IMG/VR virus record: IMGVR_UViG_3300042691_023005
Span: 1-35,055 of that record
DNA length: 35,055 nt
Strand: one strand, 5' to 3'
Source: a virus
The number at the start of each line of letters is the position of its first letter. The first letter of the stretch is position 1. Both the position numbers and the translations under genes were made by a program. Below are positions 17,251-24,777 of the stretch, piece by piece. Below the pieces are notes generated by a model. It was given only the letters and a program-made list of their open reading frames with translations, was not told the DNA's origin and made no database searches.

Positions 17251-17472
17251 TTAGTTAAGGTTAAAATCTGGTGGCAACGGTGGAATATATTCGCCCGTTG
17301 GTAATTGCAAAAGGTATTGAAATTCACTTGGTAAAATTTCAATGTCTTGCAGAGATAAAAATAAAAACCATGTTTCATTAATATCCTGAACGCAATTAAA
17401 AAATATGCTATCAGTAAAAAATACGCCTTGTATTTCTTCTTTTTGTTCAACTGTTAAAATATATCCTATCAT
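17251..17472 (-). CDS. Unknown 73-residue protein coupled to the 592-residue gene
   Basis: It starts at an ATG that shares ATGA with the TGA stop of the 592-residue gene (17469-17472), the usual sign of translational coupling. The sequence begins MIGYILTVEQKEEIQGVFFT and has FNCVQDINETWFLFLS and a Pro-rich end PTGEYIPPLPPDFNLN. No family is recognised. An overlapping frame at 17241-17450 is judged a shadow because it lacks a coupled start. A role as partner or assembly helper of the upstream surface protein is possible from the coupling. Confidence 0.55.
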   Translation of the reverse strand: MIGYILTVEQKEEIQGVFFTDSIFFNCVQDINETWFLFLSLQDIEILPSEFQYLLQLPTGEYIPPLPPDFNLN

Positions 17473-19247
17473 ACTTGTCTGCTTAAACTTGTTTGGAATG
17501 CTTGAACTGCCGTGTAAAAATTGGATGCCTCAGTGTTGGTTAATCCTTCATTTAAAGAAGCAAAAGCACATTCTCTATCTGAGAATAGGGATCCAAAACC
17601 GCTAAGTTTTAATTCTTGATTATTTAATATACCATCATAAGATGAAGCCTGTCCAACAACTACTCCATTATAATTAAAATTAAACCCATTTGTTGATAAT
17701 CCAATTCTATTGGTTTGCCAAAATCCTACATTTGTTACACCATAATTATAATCAATGTTACCACTGGTATTATTTCTAACTCTAGCACTTGTAGAGCCAA
17801 GACCTAAAAGAATATGAGTACCTCCCCCTAAACTTGGTTCTCCTATATCGTAGCCTAATTTATTTGAATTAGTTCTATTATAGAAACTCATACCAAATAA
17901 AAAAATTGTTTTAACATATCCTGTATTCATAACAGCACCCGTTCCATTTGGCTTTACCCCCGTGTTTGCAAAAGTCCAACCATTACTAAATGTTCCAGTG
18001 AAACTTGCGCTCTTTAAATTCTGTGCACACGCTGTCGCACTTGCTCCCACCATCGGATAAATGGCTATCATCTTTGTCCATATTCCATCTACCTTCATTT
18101 GAATTACCAATGTATTAACTGCGTTTTGTTCCGTTGTTGTCAATGTTCCACCTGCTGCCATGACCCTTTCAAAGAAAGCTGCTGCGTCTGCGTCAAAAAG
18201 TGTTGTAGGTGAAGGTGTTATAGTTTGAGTAGGTGTAACTGTATTAGTAGGTGTCATAGTTTGAGTAGGTGTAATAGTGTTTGTTGGAGTTATTGTTGGT
18301 GTATTTGTAGGTGTGATAGTTTGAGTAGGTGTAATAGTGTTTGTTGGTGTTATTGTTGGCGTATTTGTAGGTGTAATAGAATTGGTTGGCGTAACTGTTG
18401 GTGTGTTGGTAGGTGTGGGTGTTGGATCAATAATTAACTCAAATGTCAAATCATTAATTGGAATAGTTTCAACTACATTCACGCTTGGCACTTGGTTTCC
18501 CAATTCTGTTTCAAAAACTTGACTTATTCTATTTATTGCTGGTTTAACCTGAAATTCTTCCTCATCAATTAAAAATCCAAGCATAATAAAATCATAAGAT
18601 TGAATGTAAAATTTTCTACTATCTACATTTATTGCGGATTCATCTTGAGTGTTATTTAATATTATTGGGATATAATGTCCATTTATTGTGGTGTATGCCT
18701 GTCTTGATGAAAATGTTTGTAATATTTTTCTATTTAAAATATTTAAATCTCTAATTCTATTTGAGATTAATTTAAAACTATAATTAATATCAATTGGAAT
18801 TGGTTGTGGTATTGAATAAACATCATAACCATTTCTTTGACCATCCCATGTTGGTACACTTGCAAAATAAAATGGCTTCCTATTTGGAATGGTGTATAAT
18901 GTTGCTGGATTTGTTCCATATTTTGCATCATTCATTCTTATTAAAGTGCTAAATGGTGGCATAGGGTTGTTGTCATCATCAATGAATGTCCAAGTTTCTG
19001 TATATTGTGACCAGTTTTGTGTGCTAAGTATCTTATCTAATGTTGGTATTATTTTACCATCTGACTTTATTTCCAACTCATTTTTTACAAAATTAAGCAT
19101 TCCCCTATCCAAGTCATCATGCAATAACGATTTGGGCAAATAAGTTCCATTTTCAGTTATCTTATCCAATAATTCCTCTCTTCTTTCCAAGAGAATTTTA
19201 TCATATGTGATATCCAAATTTGTTTTTATCTTCTTAGGTAATGGCAT
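17469..19247 (-). CDS. Neck/sheath-end protein fused through a Thr-Pro linker to a lectin-like domain
   Basis: A 592-residue protein with three parts. Residues 1 to about 270 form a globular domain starting MPLPKKIKTNLDITYDKILL, with WDGQRNGYDVYSIPQPIPID and FYIQSYDFIMLGFLIDEEEF. Its position ahead of the sheath suggests a tail-completion or sheath-stabiliser role like T4 gp15/gp3, but I cannot prove homology. Residues about 275-348 are a repetitive PTNTPTITPTNTITPTQ linker. Residues about 350-592 start DADAAAFFERVMAAGGTLTT, contain KMIAIYPMVGASATACAQNL, and look like the lectin/LamG-type display domain I know from Flavobacteria-type phages. The Thr-Pro part is repetitive at DNA level too (18205-18425). 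Confidence 0.6.
   Translation of the reverse strand: MPLPKKIKTNLDITYDKILLERREELLDKITENGTYLPKSLLHDDLDRGMLNFVKNELEIKSDGKIIPTLDKILSTQNWSQYTETWTFIDDDNNPMPPFSTLIRMNDAKYGTNPATLYTIPNRKPFYFASVPTWDGQRNGYDVYSIPQPIPIDINYSFKLISNRIRDLNILNRKILQTFSSRQAYTTINGHYIPIILNNTQDESAINVDSRKFYIQSYDFIMLGFLIDEEEFQVKPAINRISQVFETELGNQVPSVNVVETIPINDLTFELIIDPTPTPTNTPTVTPTNSITPTNTPTITPTNTITPTQTITPTNTPTITPTNTITPTQTMTPTNTVTPTQTITPSPTTLFDADAAAFFERVMAAGGTLTTTEQNAVNTLVIQMKVDGIWTKMIAIYPMVGASATACAQNLKSASFTGTFSNGWTFANTGVKPNGTGAVMNTGYVKTIFLFGMSFYNRTNSNKLGYDIGEPSLGGGTHILLGLGSTSARVRNNTSGNIDYNYGVTNVGFWQTNRIGLSTNGFNFNYNGVVVGQASSYDGILNNQELKLSGFGSLFSDRECAFASLNEGLTNTEASNFYTAVQAFQTSLSRQV
18205..18425 (-). repeat. Thr-Pro coding repeat
   Basis: Degenerate tandem repeats based on GTAGGTGTNATNGTTTG on the rightward strand, coding for PTNTPTITPTNTITPTQ on the leftward strand. 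A roughly 60-base block coding NTPTITPTNTITPTQTIT occurs twice almost exactly. Such repeats are prone to slippage and recombination and could vary linker length. Confidence 0.8.
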
Positions 19248-19248
19248 A

Positions 19249-19422
19249 TTATTTTTTTAAATCAACTTCATTATTATGCCAACATTTATGGCATATATAA
19301 GGATCATCACCACCTTCTGATAGTTTCCAAGACCAGCCACAATTGTCACAAATAACTTTCTTTTTTGTTACTATTTCAATAATTCTATTCAACTGTGCTT
19401 CTGTTATATGTATTTTGCTCAT
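19249..19422 (-). CDS. Small zinc-ribbon protein (57 residues)
   Basis: A short gene reading MSKIHITEAQLNRIIEIVTK, then a zinc ribbon with Cys25-x2-Cys28 (CDNCGWSW) and Cys44-x2-Cys47 (CHKCW). The CDNCGWSW....DDPYICHKC pattern recurs in phage proteins. Its ATG overlaps the stop of the upstream 170-residue gene as ATGA (19419-19422), and it ends 2 bases before the next start, so it is a tightly packed operon member. The N-terminal helix followed by a ribbon could bind nucleic acid or a virion partner. Function unknown. Confidence 0.72.
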   Translation of the reverse strand: MSKIHITEAQLNRIIEIVTKKKVICDNCGWSWKLSEGGDDPYICHKCWHNNEVDLKK

Positions 19423-19931
19423 AATCCTCTAAATTCATTTTTATTAACAAATGTTGCGACAACTGACCTATAAAATGGTTTATAACCTCCATATGTGTGT
19501 TTATTATCCATATTAACAATCCCATCATCAATTACAGAATAATATCTAACTTTATCTTCTGTTACATAATACCCTAAATAATCGCCTTTTAATAATTCTA
19601 CTTTTAAATCATCAAGTTGTTTTTGATAAAATGAGAATTTCATATTTCCAGGCTCTTTCTGCTCAACTTTGGAATTTCCAAGTTGCTTTAAACTTGATTC
19701 TGTTATTTGAACAATTCCTTTCACTTCAACTGGTGGCATAAAAACAATTCCATCTTTTGGTGCTTCACCATATATGTCATCTTTCTTTGTTTTTTTTCTA
19801 TCTATTCTATATAAAACAACACTCATATTTAAATCGTCACCCAAATATTCCATTCCCATTTCAATATCCAAATTGAAATCTTCTTCTCCAAAAAACTTAC
19901 CAACTCTTGTTATGGGTACTAACTTTGCCAT
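19419..19931 (-). CDS. Unknown virion protein, neck or connector candidate
   Basis: A 170-residue protein starting MAKLVPITRVGKFFGEEDFN. It has strand-rich segments (LNMSVVLYRIDRKKTKKDDI, DGIVFMPPVEVKGIVQI), a helix (KFSFYQKQLDDLKVELLKG) and a beta end (YGGYKPFYRSVVATFVNKNE). I see no catalytic motif. It is the first gene of the leftward tail operon and is preceded by a TATTTATATAATA box, so a connector or tail-completion role is likely by position. The family is not recognised with certainty. Confidence 0.55.
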   Translation of the reverse strand: MAKLVPITRVGKFFGEEDFNLDIEMGMEYLGDDLNMSVVLYRIDRKKTKKDDIYGEAPKDGIVFMPPVEVKGIVQITESSLKQLGNSKVEQKEPGNMKFSFYQKQLDDLKVELLKGDYLGYYVTEDKVRYYSVIDDGIVNMDNKHTYGGYKPFYRSVVATFVNKNEFRGL

Positions 19932-19942
19932 TGCTTTAATTT

Positions 19943-19955
19943 TATTATATAAATA
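19943..19955 (-). promoter_or_regulatory. Late-type AT box at the head of the tail operon
   Basis: The leftward strand reads TATTTATATAATA, ending 11 bases before the ATG at 19931. It is one base off the palindromic form seen elsewhere. Confidence 0.42.
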
Positions 19956-19972
19956 TAAAGTATATTGATAAA

Positions 19973-20001
19973 TTGATAAATAAATGGTATAATTATGTTT
20001 A
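19973..20001 (+). promoter_or_regulatory. Possible host-type promoter for the helicase gene
   Basis: TTG at 19973-19975, 18 bases, then TATGTTTA at 19994-20001 (7 of 8 positions of TAnnTTTG). It is 12 bases before the helicase ATG. The spacing is slightly short, so the call is weak. Confidence 0.35.
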
Positions 20002-20013
20002 ATATGTAATATA

Positions 20014-22875
20014 ATGGCTAAAAAAAAATTAACAATAAATGAAGCGTTAGACCTGTTAAAAGACTATAAAGGGAGTAATAATTACTTAATTAACATACAG
20101 AGTTTATACTTTAACAAACCTGAATTTAATTTGACTGAAAGCCAGATTGAATACATATCCTTGTTTTATGATACTGTTCCAAAAGTTGCAAAGAAATGGG
20201 TTCAATTGGATTCATATTATGCAAGAATGATTGCTGATGATAAATTGTTAATAAATGTTCCAAATAGAATGTGGGTTGAAAAACTATTGGTTGAGAAGGA
20301 AAAGTCTTACCAAATTTTTGGTAAATTTTTTGAGAGTGATAATTTAAACATTTATTGGATTCCAAAAGATGCAATTGTTGTGGATAAAACAAATAAAAAT
20401 GTTGTGGTTGATTTTGAAAAGTATTCCCATAGAATGCCGTTTGAACATCAAAAGGAGGCAATTATAAAACTACTTGAGAATAATAAATTTATATTGGCAG
20501 ATGATATGGGTTTGGGTAAAGGGCTTATAAATTCAACACTTATTTACACCCCAACTGGAACTAAAAAAATATGTGAATTAACTATTGGTGATAAGGTAAT
20601 AGGTTCTAATGGTGAACCTTGTAATGTTAGTGGTGTATTTCCCCAACCAAAACAAGAAATATATGAAATTACTTTTAATGATAATGTTAAAATAAAAACT
20701 GATGCTTCACATTTATGGTTAGTAACATCTGCTTCTTATGGCAAGAATAGTAATAAAAATGTTATTAAAAAATATATTAATTTATCCACAAAACAAATGT
20801 ATGATGGTGGAAAAATAACAATAAAAGGACGTGGGTATAATATTAATAAGAATTATGAGGTGGAAACTTACTACAAGTCCCCTAATGGTAATAATAAATG
20901 GCAAATACCTATTGTGAACCCAATTGAATTTTACAATAATGTAGAGTTGCCAATAGACCCTTATTTATTGGGGGTTTGTTTGGGTGATGGACATTTCACT
21001 AAAAATAACACTTGTAGCATTGAAATGTGTAAAGACGATTTTGAAGAAATGCTTGATTCTTTTGAATTGAAACCAATAGGTTTAACTTCAAAATTAAAAG
21101 GAGGTAAAATACATTTTGGTGAAATATTAAATGAATTAGAATTACATAATACTCGCTCACACACCAAATTTATTCCAGATATATACAAATATTCATCCAT
21201 TGAAGACCGCCTTGCTATATTGCAAGGTTTAATGGATACAGATGGTCATTGTATGTTATCCAAAAATGGGGTGTTTCAAGGAACTGAATATTCAACAGTT
21301 TCTGAAAGATTATGTGATGATGTTGCCGAAATTGTCCATACATTGGGGGGCATTTGCAGGAAAAGTTCAAAGCGTGGTGCTTATATTAAGAATGGGGTAA
21401 AAGTGGAATGTAGGATTGTATATAGGCTTAACATTAAATTATCTAATGATATGAACCCTTTTAGGTTGAAGAGAAAAGCAGATGCTTATAATCAACCTAA
21501 AAAATATTCAGTTGGTAGATATATTAAAAATATTGAGAAAGTGGGGGAAGATTATACAACTTGCATTTCAGTTGATGCTAATGATAAATTATATGTTGCA
21601 GAACATTGTATTGTAACACATAATACAAGTTCTGCCATTGTGGCTTCAATTGAGGCAAAACCAAACAAAACATTAATAATATGTCCAGCAAGTTTGAAAC
21701 AGAATTGGAAAAGAGAAATACAAAACTACACAGATAAACCAATTTATATTTGTGAAGGTAAGAAATATGAAGATTCTGCTGATTATGTCATAATTAATTA
21801 TGACATTATGAAAAATTTTCATTCATTAAAATCAAAAGAAGAAACAATAATTCAAAAATCAAAATTTGATTTGGTTATAATTGATGAATCTCATTATATT
21901 AAATCTCCACAAGCATCCAGAACCAAATTAATAAATGATATTTGCAAAGATATAAATAAAATTTGGTTACTAACTGGAACGCCATTAACATCAAGACCTA
22001 TTGATTATTTCAACTTGTTATCATTGGTTGATAGCCCTGTTTCAAAGAATTGGATGGCTTATGTTAAAAGGTATTGTGCTGGGTATCAATTTACTGTTGG
22101 GATGAATAAGGTATGGAATGTGAATGGTGCATCAAATCTGGATGAATTAAGGGAGAGAACTTCACCACTATTATTAAGACGTTTAAAAGAGAATGTGTTG
22201 GATTTGCCAGAAAAGATAATAACACCAGTCTATTTAACACTAAAATCAAAAGAATATGAGAATGTGATGGGTGAATATTTTGATTGGGTTAAGAACAATC
22301 CAAAGGAATCAAAATCATTGAGTGTTCAATTCACCAAACTTATGAAAGTAAGACAAATTATTGCTGACGAAAAGGTTAAGAACACCATAGAATTAATTCA
22401 GAATACCCTAGAACAAGAAAGGAAGGTCATTGTGTTCTCAAACTTTACAGGTTCATTAAACAAGATATATGAGCATTTTAAGAAAAATGCAGTTAAATTA
22501 GATGGAAGTTCAACTACAAAACAACGTCAAGATAGTGTGGATAAATTTCAAAATGAAGATAAAATTAAAGTATTTGTTGGAAACATAAAGGCAGCAGGTG
22601 TTGGAATTACCTTAACAAGTGGTGATGTTGTTATCTTTAATGATTTATCTTTTGTTCCAGCCGATCATAGCCAAGCAGAAGATAGGGCATATAGAATTGG
22701 TCAGAAAAACTCTGTATCTGTATTATACCCAATATTTGAAAACACCATTGAGGGAATTATATATGATATGTTAGATAGGAAGAAAAAGATTATATCAACA
22801 GTATTGGGTGACAACTTAATTGAAGCAGATGTAAGTGAAGATATTTTAACACAAATATTAAATTTTGGAAAATAA
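20014..22875 (+). CDS. SNF2-family helicase with an in-frame intein
   Basis: A 953-codon reading frame; without the intein the mature helicase would have 585 residues. Residues 1-169 and 538-953 form a SNF2-type ATPase. Walker A DDMGLGK-T is split by the intein after Lys169 with Thr538 as the next host residue. Motif II is DLVIIDESHYIK, motif III WLLTGTP, and the C-terminal RecA-like domain has KVIVFSNFTGSLNKIYEHF, AGVGITLTSG and QAEDRAYRIGQK (motif VI). Small phage SNF2 helicases of this size act in replication, recombination or strand remodelling. The ATPase cannot work unless the intein splices out. A weak host-type promoter precedes it, and a host-type promoter follows for the next gene. 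Confidence 0.92.
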   Translation: MAKKKLTINEALDLLKDYKGSNNYLINIQSLYFNKPEFNLTESQIEYISLFYDTVPKVAKKWVQLDSYYARMIADDKLLINVPNRMWVEKLLVEKEKSYQIFGKFFESDNLNIYWIPKDAIVVDKTNKNVVVDFEKYSHRMPFEHQKEAIIKLLENNKFILADDMGLGKGLINSTLIYTPTGTKKICELTIGDKVIGSNGEPCNVSGVFPQPKQEIYEITFNDNVKIKTDASHLWLVTSASYGKNSNKNVIKKYINLSTKQMYDGGKITIKGRGYNINKNYEVETYYKSPNGNNKWQIPIVNPIEFYNNVELPIDPYLLGVCLGDGHFTKNNTCSIEMCKDDFEEMLDSFELKPIGLTSKLKGGKIHFGEILNELELHNTRSHTKFIPDIYKYSSIEDRLAILQGLMDTDGHCMLSKNGVFQGTEYSTVSERLCDDVAEIVHTLGGICRKSSKRGAYIKNGVKVECRIVYRLNIKLSNDMNPFRLKRKADAYNQPKKYSVGRYIKNIEKVGEDYTTCISVDANDKLYVAEHCIVTHNTSSAIVASIEAKPNKTLIICPASLKQNWKREIQNYTDKPIYICEGKKYEDSADYVIINYDIMKNFHSLKSKEETIIQKSKFDLVIIDESHYIKSPQASRTKLINDICKDINKIWLLTGTPLTSRPIDYFNLLSLVDSPVSKNWMAYVKRYCAGYQFTVGMNKVWNVNGASNLDELRERTSPLLLRRLKENVLDLPEKIITPVYLTLKSKEYENVMGEYFDWVKNNPKESKSLSVQFTKLMKVRQIIADEKVKNTIELIQNTLEQERKVIVFSNFTGSLNKIYEHFKKNAVKLDGSSTTKQRQDSVDKFQNEDKIKVFVGNIKAAGVGITLTSGDVVIFNDLSFVPADHSQAEDRAYRIGQKNSVSVLYPIFENTIEGIIYDMLDRKKKIISTVLGDNLIEADVSEDILTQILNFGK
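20521..21624 (+). mobile_element. Class 3 intein with LAGLIDADG homing endonuclease
   Basis: Intein of 368 residues (170-537 of the frame) inside Walker A, between GLGK and T. The start is GLINSTLIYTPTG, so residue 1 is Gly instead of Cys/Ser/Thr. Block B is TDASHLW with His233 and Trp235 (B:12). Block F is TTCISVD with Cys517 (F:4). Block G is CIVTHN with Thr535 (G:5) and terminal Asn537, then +1 Thr538. Trp/Cys/Thr at these three places is the class 3 signature, in which the block F Cys is the first nucleophile. The two endonuclease motifs are LLGVCLGDGH (319-327) and LQGLMDTDGH (403-412), both with their Asp. Confidence 0.88.
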
Positions 22876-22878
22876 TAT

Positions 22879-22908
22879 TTGCTTTTTCGGATTTAAATTC
22901 TACCTTTG
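22879..22908 (+). promoter_or_regulatory. Host-type (Bacteroidota) promoter
   Basis: TTG at 22879-22881, 19 bases, then TACCTTTG at 22901-22908. The ATG at 22939 follows 30 bases later. An alternative TTG start at 22906 would lie inside the -7 element and is therefore rejected. Confidence 0.7.
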
Positions 22909-22938
22909 CAAAATATTTATAACAAAAACCAAAGTAAA

Positions 22939-23172
22939 ATGAAACAAAGTATTATTAAAACATCAGACTTATTTAATTGGATTTCTGAAAAGGAACAACT
23001 TATACATGCTGAAATGGGGTCATTTGAAAAAACTGATGCAATTATGATTCAAAAACTTACATCTTTACAAAAGGAGTTGGAGTTGTTGAGAGAATTAAAT
23101 GCTTTTATTGACCACAATTACCAAGAAGAAACATTCATATTTGAAAATGAACTCTTTGAAGTTAATGCCTAA
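22939..23172 (+). CDS. Unknown 77-residue helical protein
   Basis: It reads MKQSIIKTSDLFNWISEKEQ and continues as a long amphipathic helix with KLTSLQKELELLRELNAFID, then an acidic tail (EETFIFENELFEVNA). A coiled coil at residues about 35-60 is likely. No family is recognised. It has its own host-type promoter and a strong terminator, so it is a single-gene unit, probably early. Confidence 0.6.
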   Translation: MKQSIIKTSDLFNWISEKEQLIHAEMGSFEKTDAIMIQKLTSLQKELELLRELNAFIDHNYQEETFIFENELFEVNA

Positions 23173-23175
23173 CTT

Positions 23176-23207
23176 AAAAACCCCAATCATTACGGTTGGG
23201 GTTTTTT
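23176..23207. terminator. Bidirectional terminator between convergent genes
   Basis: AAAAACCCCAA pairs with TTGGGGTTTTT (11 bp), followed by T and flanked by A/T runs on both strands. It closes both the 77-residue gene and the LRR operon. Confidence 0.8.
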
Positions 23208-23209
23208 CA

Positions 23210-23677
23210 TTATCTTACTATTCTTCCTTTTATAAATCCAGGTTTAACCATTTCTCTTAATTCATCATCATCTAAATCCATTGCAAATACACTTGATCGG
23301 ATAAATAAATCACCCCCAACTTGCAAACCTTTTGGTAATGAAGTTATTTTTGTGTATTTTAAATTCAAATTACCACCAACTTCTAATCCTTCTGGTAATG
23401 ATTTTATTTTAGTTCCAACTAAATTCAAATTACCTTTGATATTTAAATCTCTTGGTAATGAAGTTATTTTTGAAAATTGAAGATTCAAATTACCTTTAAT
23501 TTTCAATCCTTCTGGTAATGATGTTATTTTTGATTCAAATAAATCTAAATCACCTTCAATATTTAAATCATCTTCTGTTAATGGTATATTATTCATATAC
23601 TTCCACATAAATGGTGGGTTTTGCTCTTCATTCTCTTCAAGGAAATCAAATATTCTTTTTAGTTGTTCTATTTTCAT
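23210..23677 (-). CDS. Leucine-rich-repeat-like protein, paralogue 3 of 3
   Basis: A 155-residue protein, the last gene of the LRR operon. The N-terminal leader MKIEQLKRIFDFLEE is shared with the next paralogue. About five repeats of 22-23 residues follow, of the form ITSLPEGLKIKGNLNLQFSK and KSLPEGLEVGGNLNLKYTK. It ends with DDDELREMVKPGFIKGRIVR, a tail found in changed form in all three copies. The repeat resembles the LPEGL type of bacterial LRR proteins (YopM-like). The ATG overlaps the upstream TAA by one base (TAATG). LRR surfaces bind proteins; the partner is unknown. Confidence 0.75.
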   Translation of the reverse strand: MKIEQLKRIFDFLEENEEQNPPFMWKYMNNIPLTEDDLNIEGDLDLFESKITSLPEGLKIKGNLNLQFSKITSLPRDLNIKGNLNLVGTKIKSLPEGLEVGGNLNLKYTKITSLPKGLQVGGDLFIRSSVFAMDLDDDELREMVKPGFIKGRIVR

Positions 23678-24159
23678 TATATTAATATTTCTCCGTGTAT
23701 AAATCCAGGATAAACCATTTCTCTTAATTCATCCTCATAATCATCATTATGATCATAATCATCGGCTAATGGAGTTCCAATTAAGTCCAAATCACCGCCA
23801 ACTTCCAATCCTTTTGGTAATGATTTTATATCTGTATATACTATATTCAAATCACCCCCAACTTCTAATCCTTCTGGTAATGATGTTATTTTTGTATTAG
23901 CCAAAGACAAATCACCCCCAACTTTCAACCCTTTTGGTAATAACATTATCTTTGAAATGGATAAATCTAAATCACCATCAACTTTCAACCCTTCTGGTAA
24001 TGAAGTTATATTTGATTGAAACAAATTCAAATTGCCTTTAACATTTAAATCTTCTTCTATTAATGGTTCATTATTTTTAAATTTCCATAAAAATGGTGCT
24101 CTATGTTCTCCCTTTTCTTCAAGAAAATCAAATATTCTTTTTAGTTGTTCTATTTTCAT
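23677..24159 (-). CDS. Leucine-rich-repeat-like protein, paralogue 2 of 3
   Basis: A 160-residue protein. The leader MKIEQLKRIFDFLEEKGEHR is followed by five repeats: ITSLPEGLKVDGDLDLSISK, then MLLPKGLKVGGDLSLANTK, ITSLPEGLEVGGDLNIVYTD and others. The end is acidic, DDYDHNDDYEDELREMVYPG, before the common FIHGEI tail. Start and stop overlap neighbouring genes by one base as TAATG on both sides, so the three genes are coupled. At DNA level the first ~40 bases are nearly identical to those of paralogue 3, pointing to tandem duplication. Confidence 0.75.
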   Translation of the reverse strand: MKIEQLKRIFDFLEEKGEHRAPFLWKFKNNEPLIEEDLNVKGNLNLFQSNITSLPEGLKVDGDLDLSISKIMLLPKGLKVGGDLSLANTKITSLPEGLEVGGDLNIVYTDIKSLPKGLEVGGDLDLIGTPLADDYDHNDDYEDELREMVYPGFIHGEILI

Positions 24160-24743
24160 TATCTTTTTATTTTTCCATTTATATACCCTCCTGGTTTTAC
24201 CATATCTCTAATCTCCCATGCTTTATAATTTTTTAATGTTTCAGACAAGTATATATTACGACCAACTTTCAATCCTTGTGGTAATAATTCTATTCTTGAA
24301 AATGATAAATCTAAATAACCAACAACTTGCAAACCTTCTGGCAATGAGGTTAGGGTTGAAAATTCTAAAAGCAAATTACCACCAACTTTCAAACCTTCTG
24401 GTAATGATTCCATAGATGAATATTGTAAATGCAAATTACCTCTAACTATCAAATCTTTTGGCAATGATTCAATTGCTGATTTATATAATAGCAAATCACC
24501 ACTAACCTCCAATCCTTCTGGTAGTGAGGTTATTTTTGAACCTCTTAAAGATAAATCACCCCCAACTTTCAATCCTTCTGGTAATGAGGTTATACTTGAA
24601 AATCTTAAATCCAAATCACCTTTAACATTTAATTCTTCTTTTGTTAATGGTATATTATTAATTAATTTCCATTTAACTGGTGCCCTATGCTCTCCCTTCT
24701 CTTCAAGGAAATCAAATATTCTTTTTAGTTTGGTAATATCCAT
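24159..24743 (-). CDS. Leucine-rich-repeat-like protein, paralogue 1 of 3
   Basis: A 194-residue protein from the ATG at 24743, the first and longest copy. The leader MDITKLKRIFDFLEEKGEHR is followed by about seven 23-residue repeats, such as ITSLPEGLKVGGDLSLRGSK and MESLPEGLKVGGNLLLEFS, and the tail AWEIRDMVKPGGYINGKIKR. An upstream extension to 24800 exists, but it would cross the promoter box and overlap the SOD start, so the inner ATG is chosen. It is divergent from SOD and shares one palindromic AT box with it. No signal peptide, so it probably acts inside the cell. Confidence 0.75.
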   Translation of the reverse strand: MDITKLKRIFDFLEEKGEHRAPVKWKLINNIPLTKEELNVKGDLDLRFSSITSLPEGLKVGGDLSLRGSKITSLPEGLEVSGDLLLYKSAIESLPKDLIVRGNLHLQYSSMESLPEGLKVGGNLLLEFSTLTSLPEGLQVVGYLDLSFSRIELLPQGLKVGRNIYLSETLKNYKAWEIRDMVKPGGYINGKIKR

Positions 24744-24751
24744 TATCTTAA

Positions 24752-24768
24752 TATTTATAATATAAATA
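24752..24768. promoter_or_regulatory. Shared palindromic late-type box between LRR operon and SOD
   Basis: TATTTATA-A-TATAAATA is a palindrome with a one-base centre. It lies 9 bases before each divergent start (24743 leftward, 24778 rightward), so it could serve both directions. Confidence 0.5.
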
Positions 24769-24777
24769 TAATCTTTT

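Noticed and set aside
17241-17450. 69-codon leftward frame overlapping the 73-residue gene
   Set aside because: Its start is not coupled to the upstream stop and its Tyr/Phe/Lys-rich composition is typical of an AT-rich shadow.
18205-18425. Satellite or CRISPR repeat array
   Set aside because: The units code Thr-Pro linker in the leftward frame and are degenerate without spacers.
20521-21624. Group I intron instead of intein
   Set aside because: The reading frame runs unbroken through the element and contains intein splicing blocks at both ends.
22906-22938. TTG start extending the 77-residue gene
   Set aside because: The TTG lies inside the TACCTTTG promoter element, so the transcript would not include it.
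23210-24743. CRISPR-like pattern from regularly spaced similar DNA blocks
   Set aside because: The repeats keep reading frame, vary at many positions and code for LPEGL-type protein repeats; there are no unique spacers.
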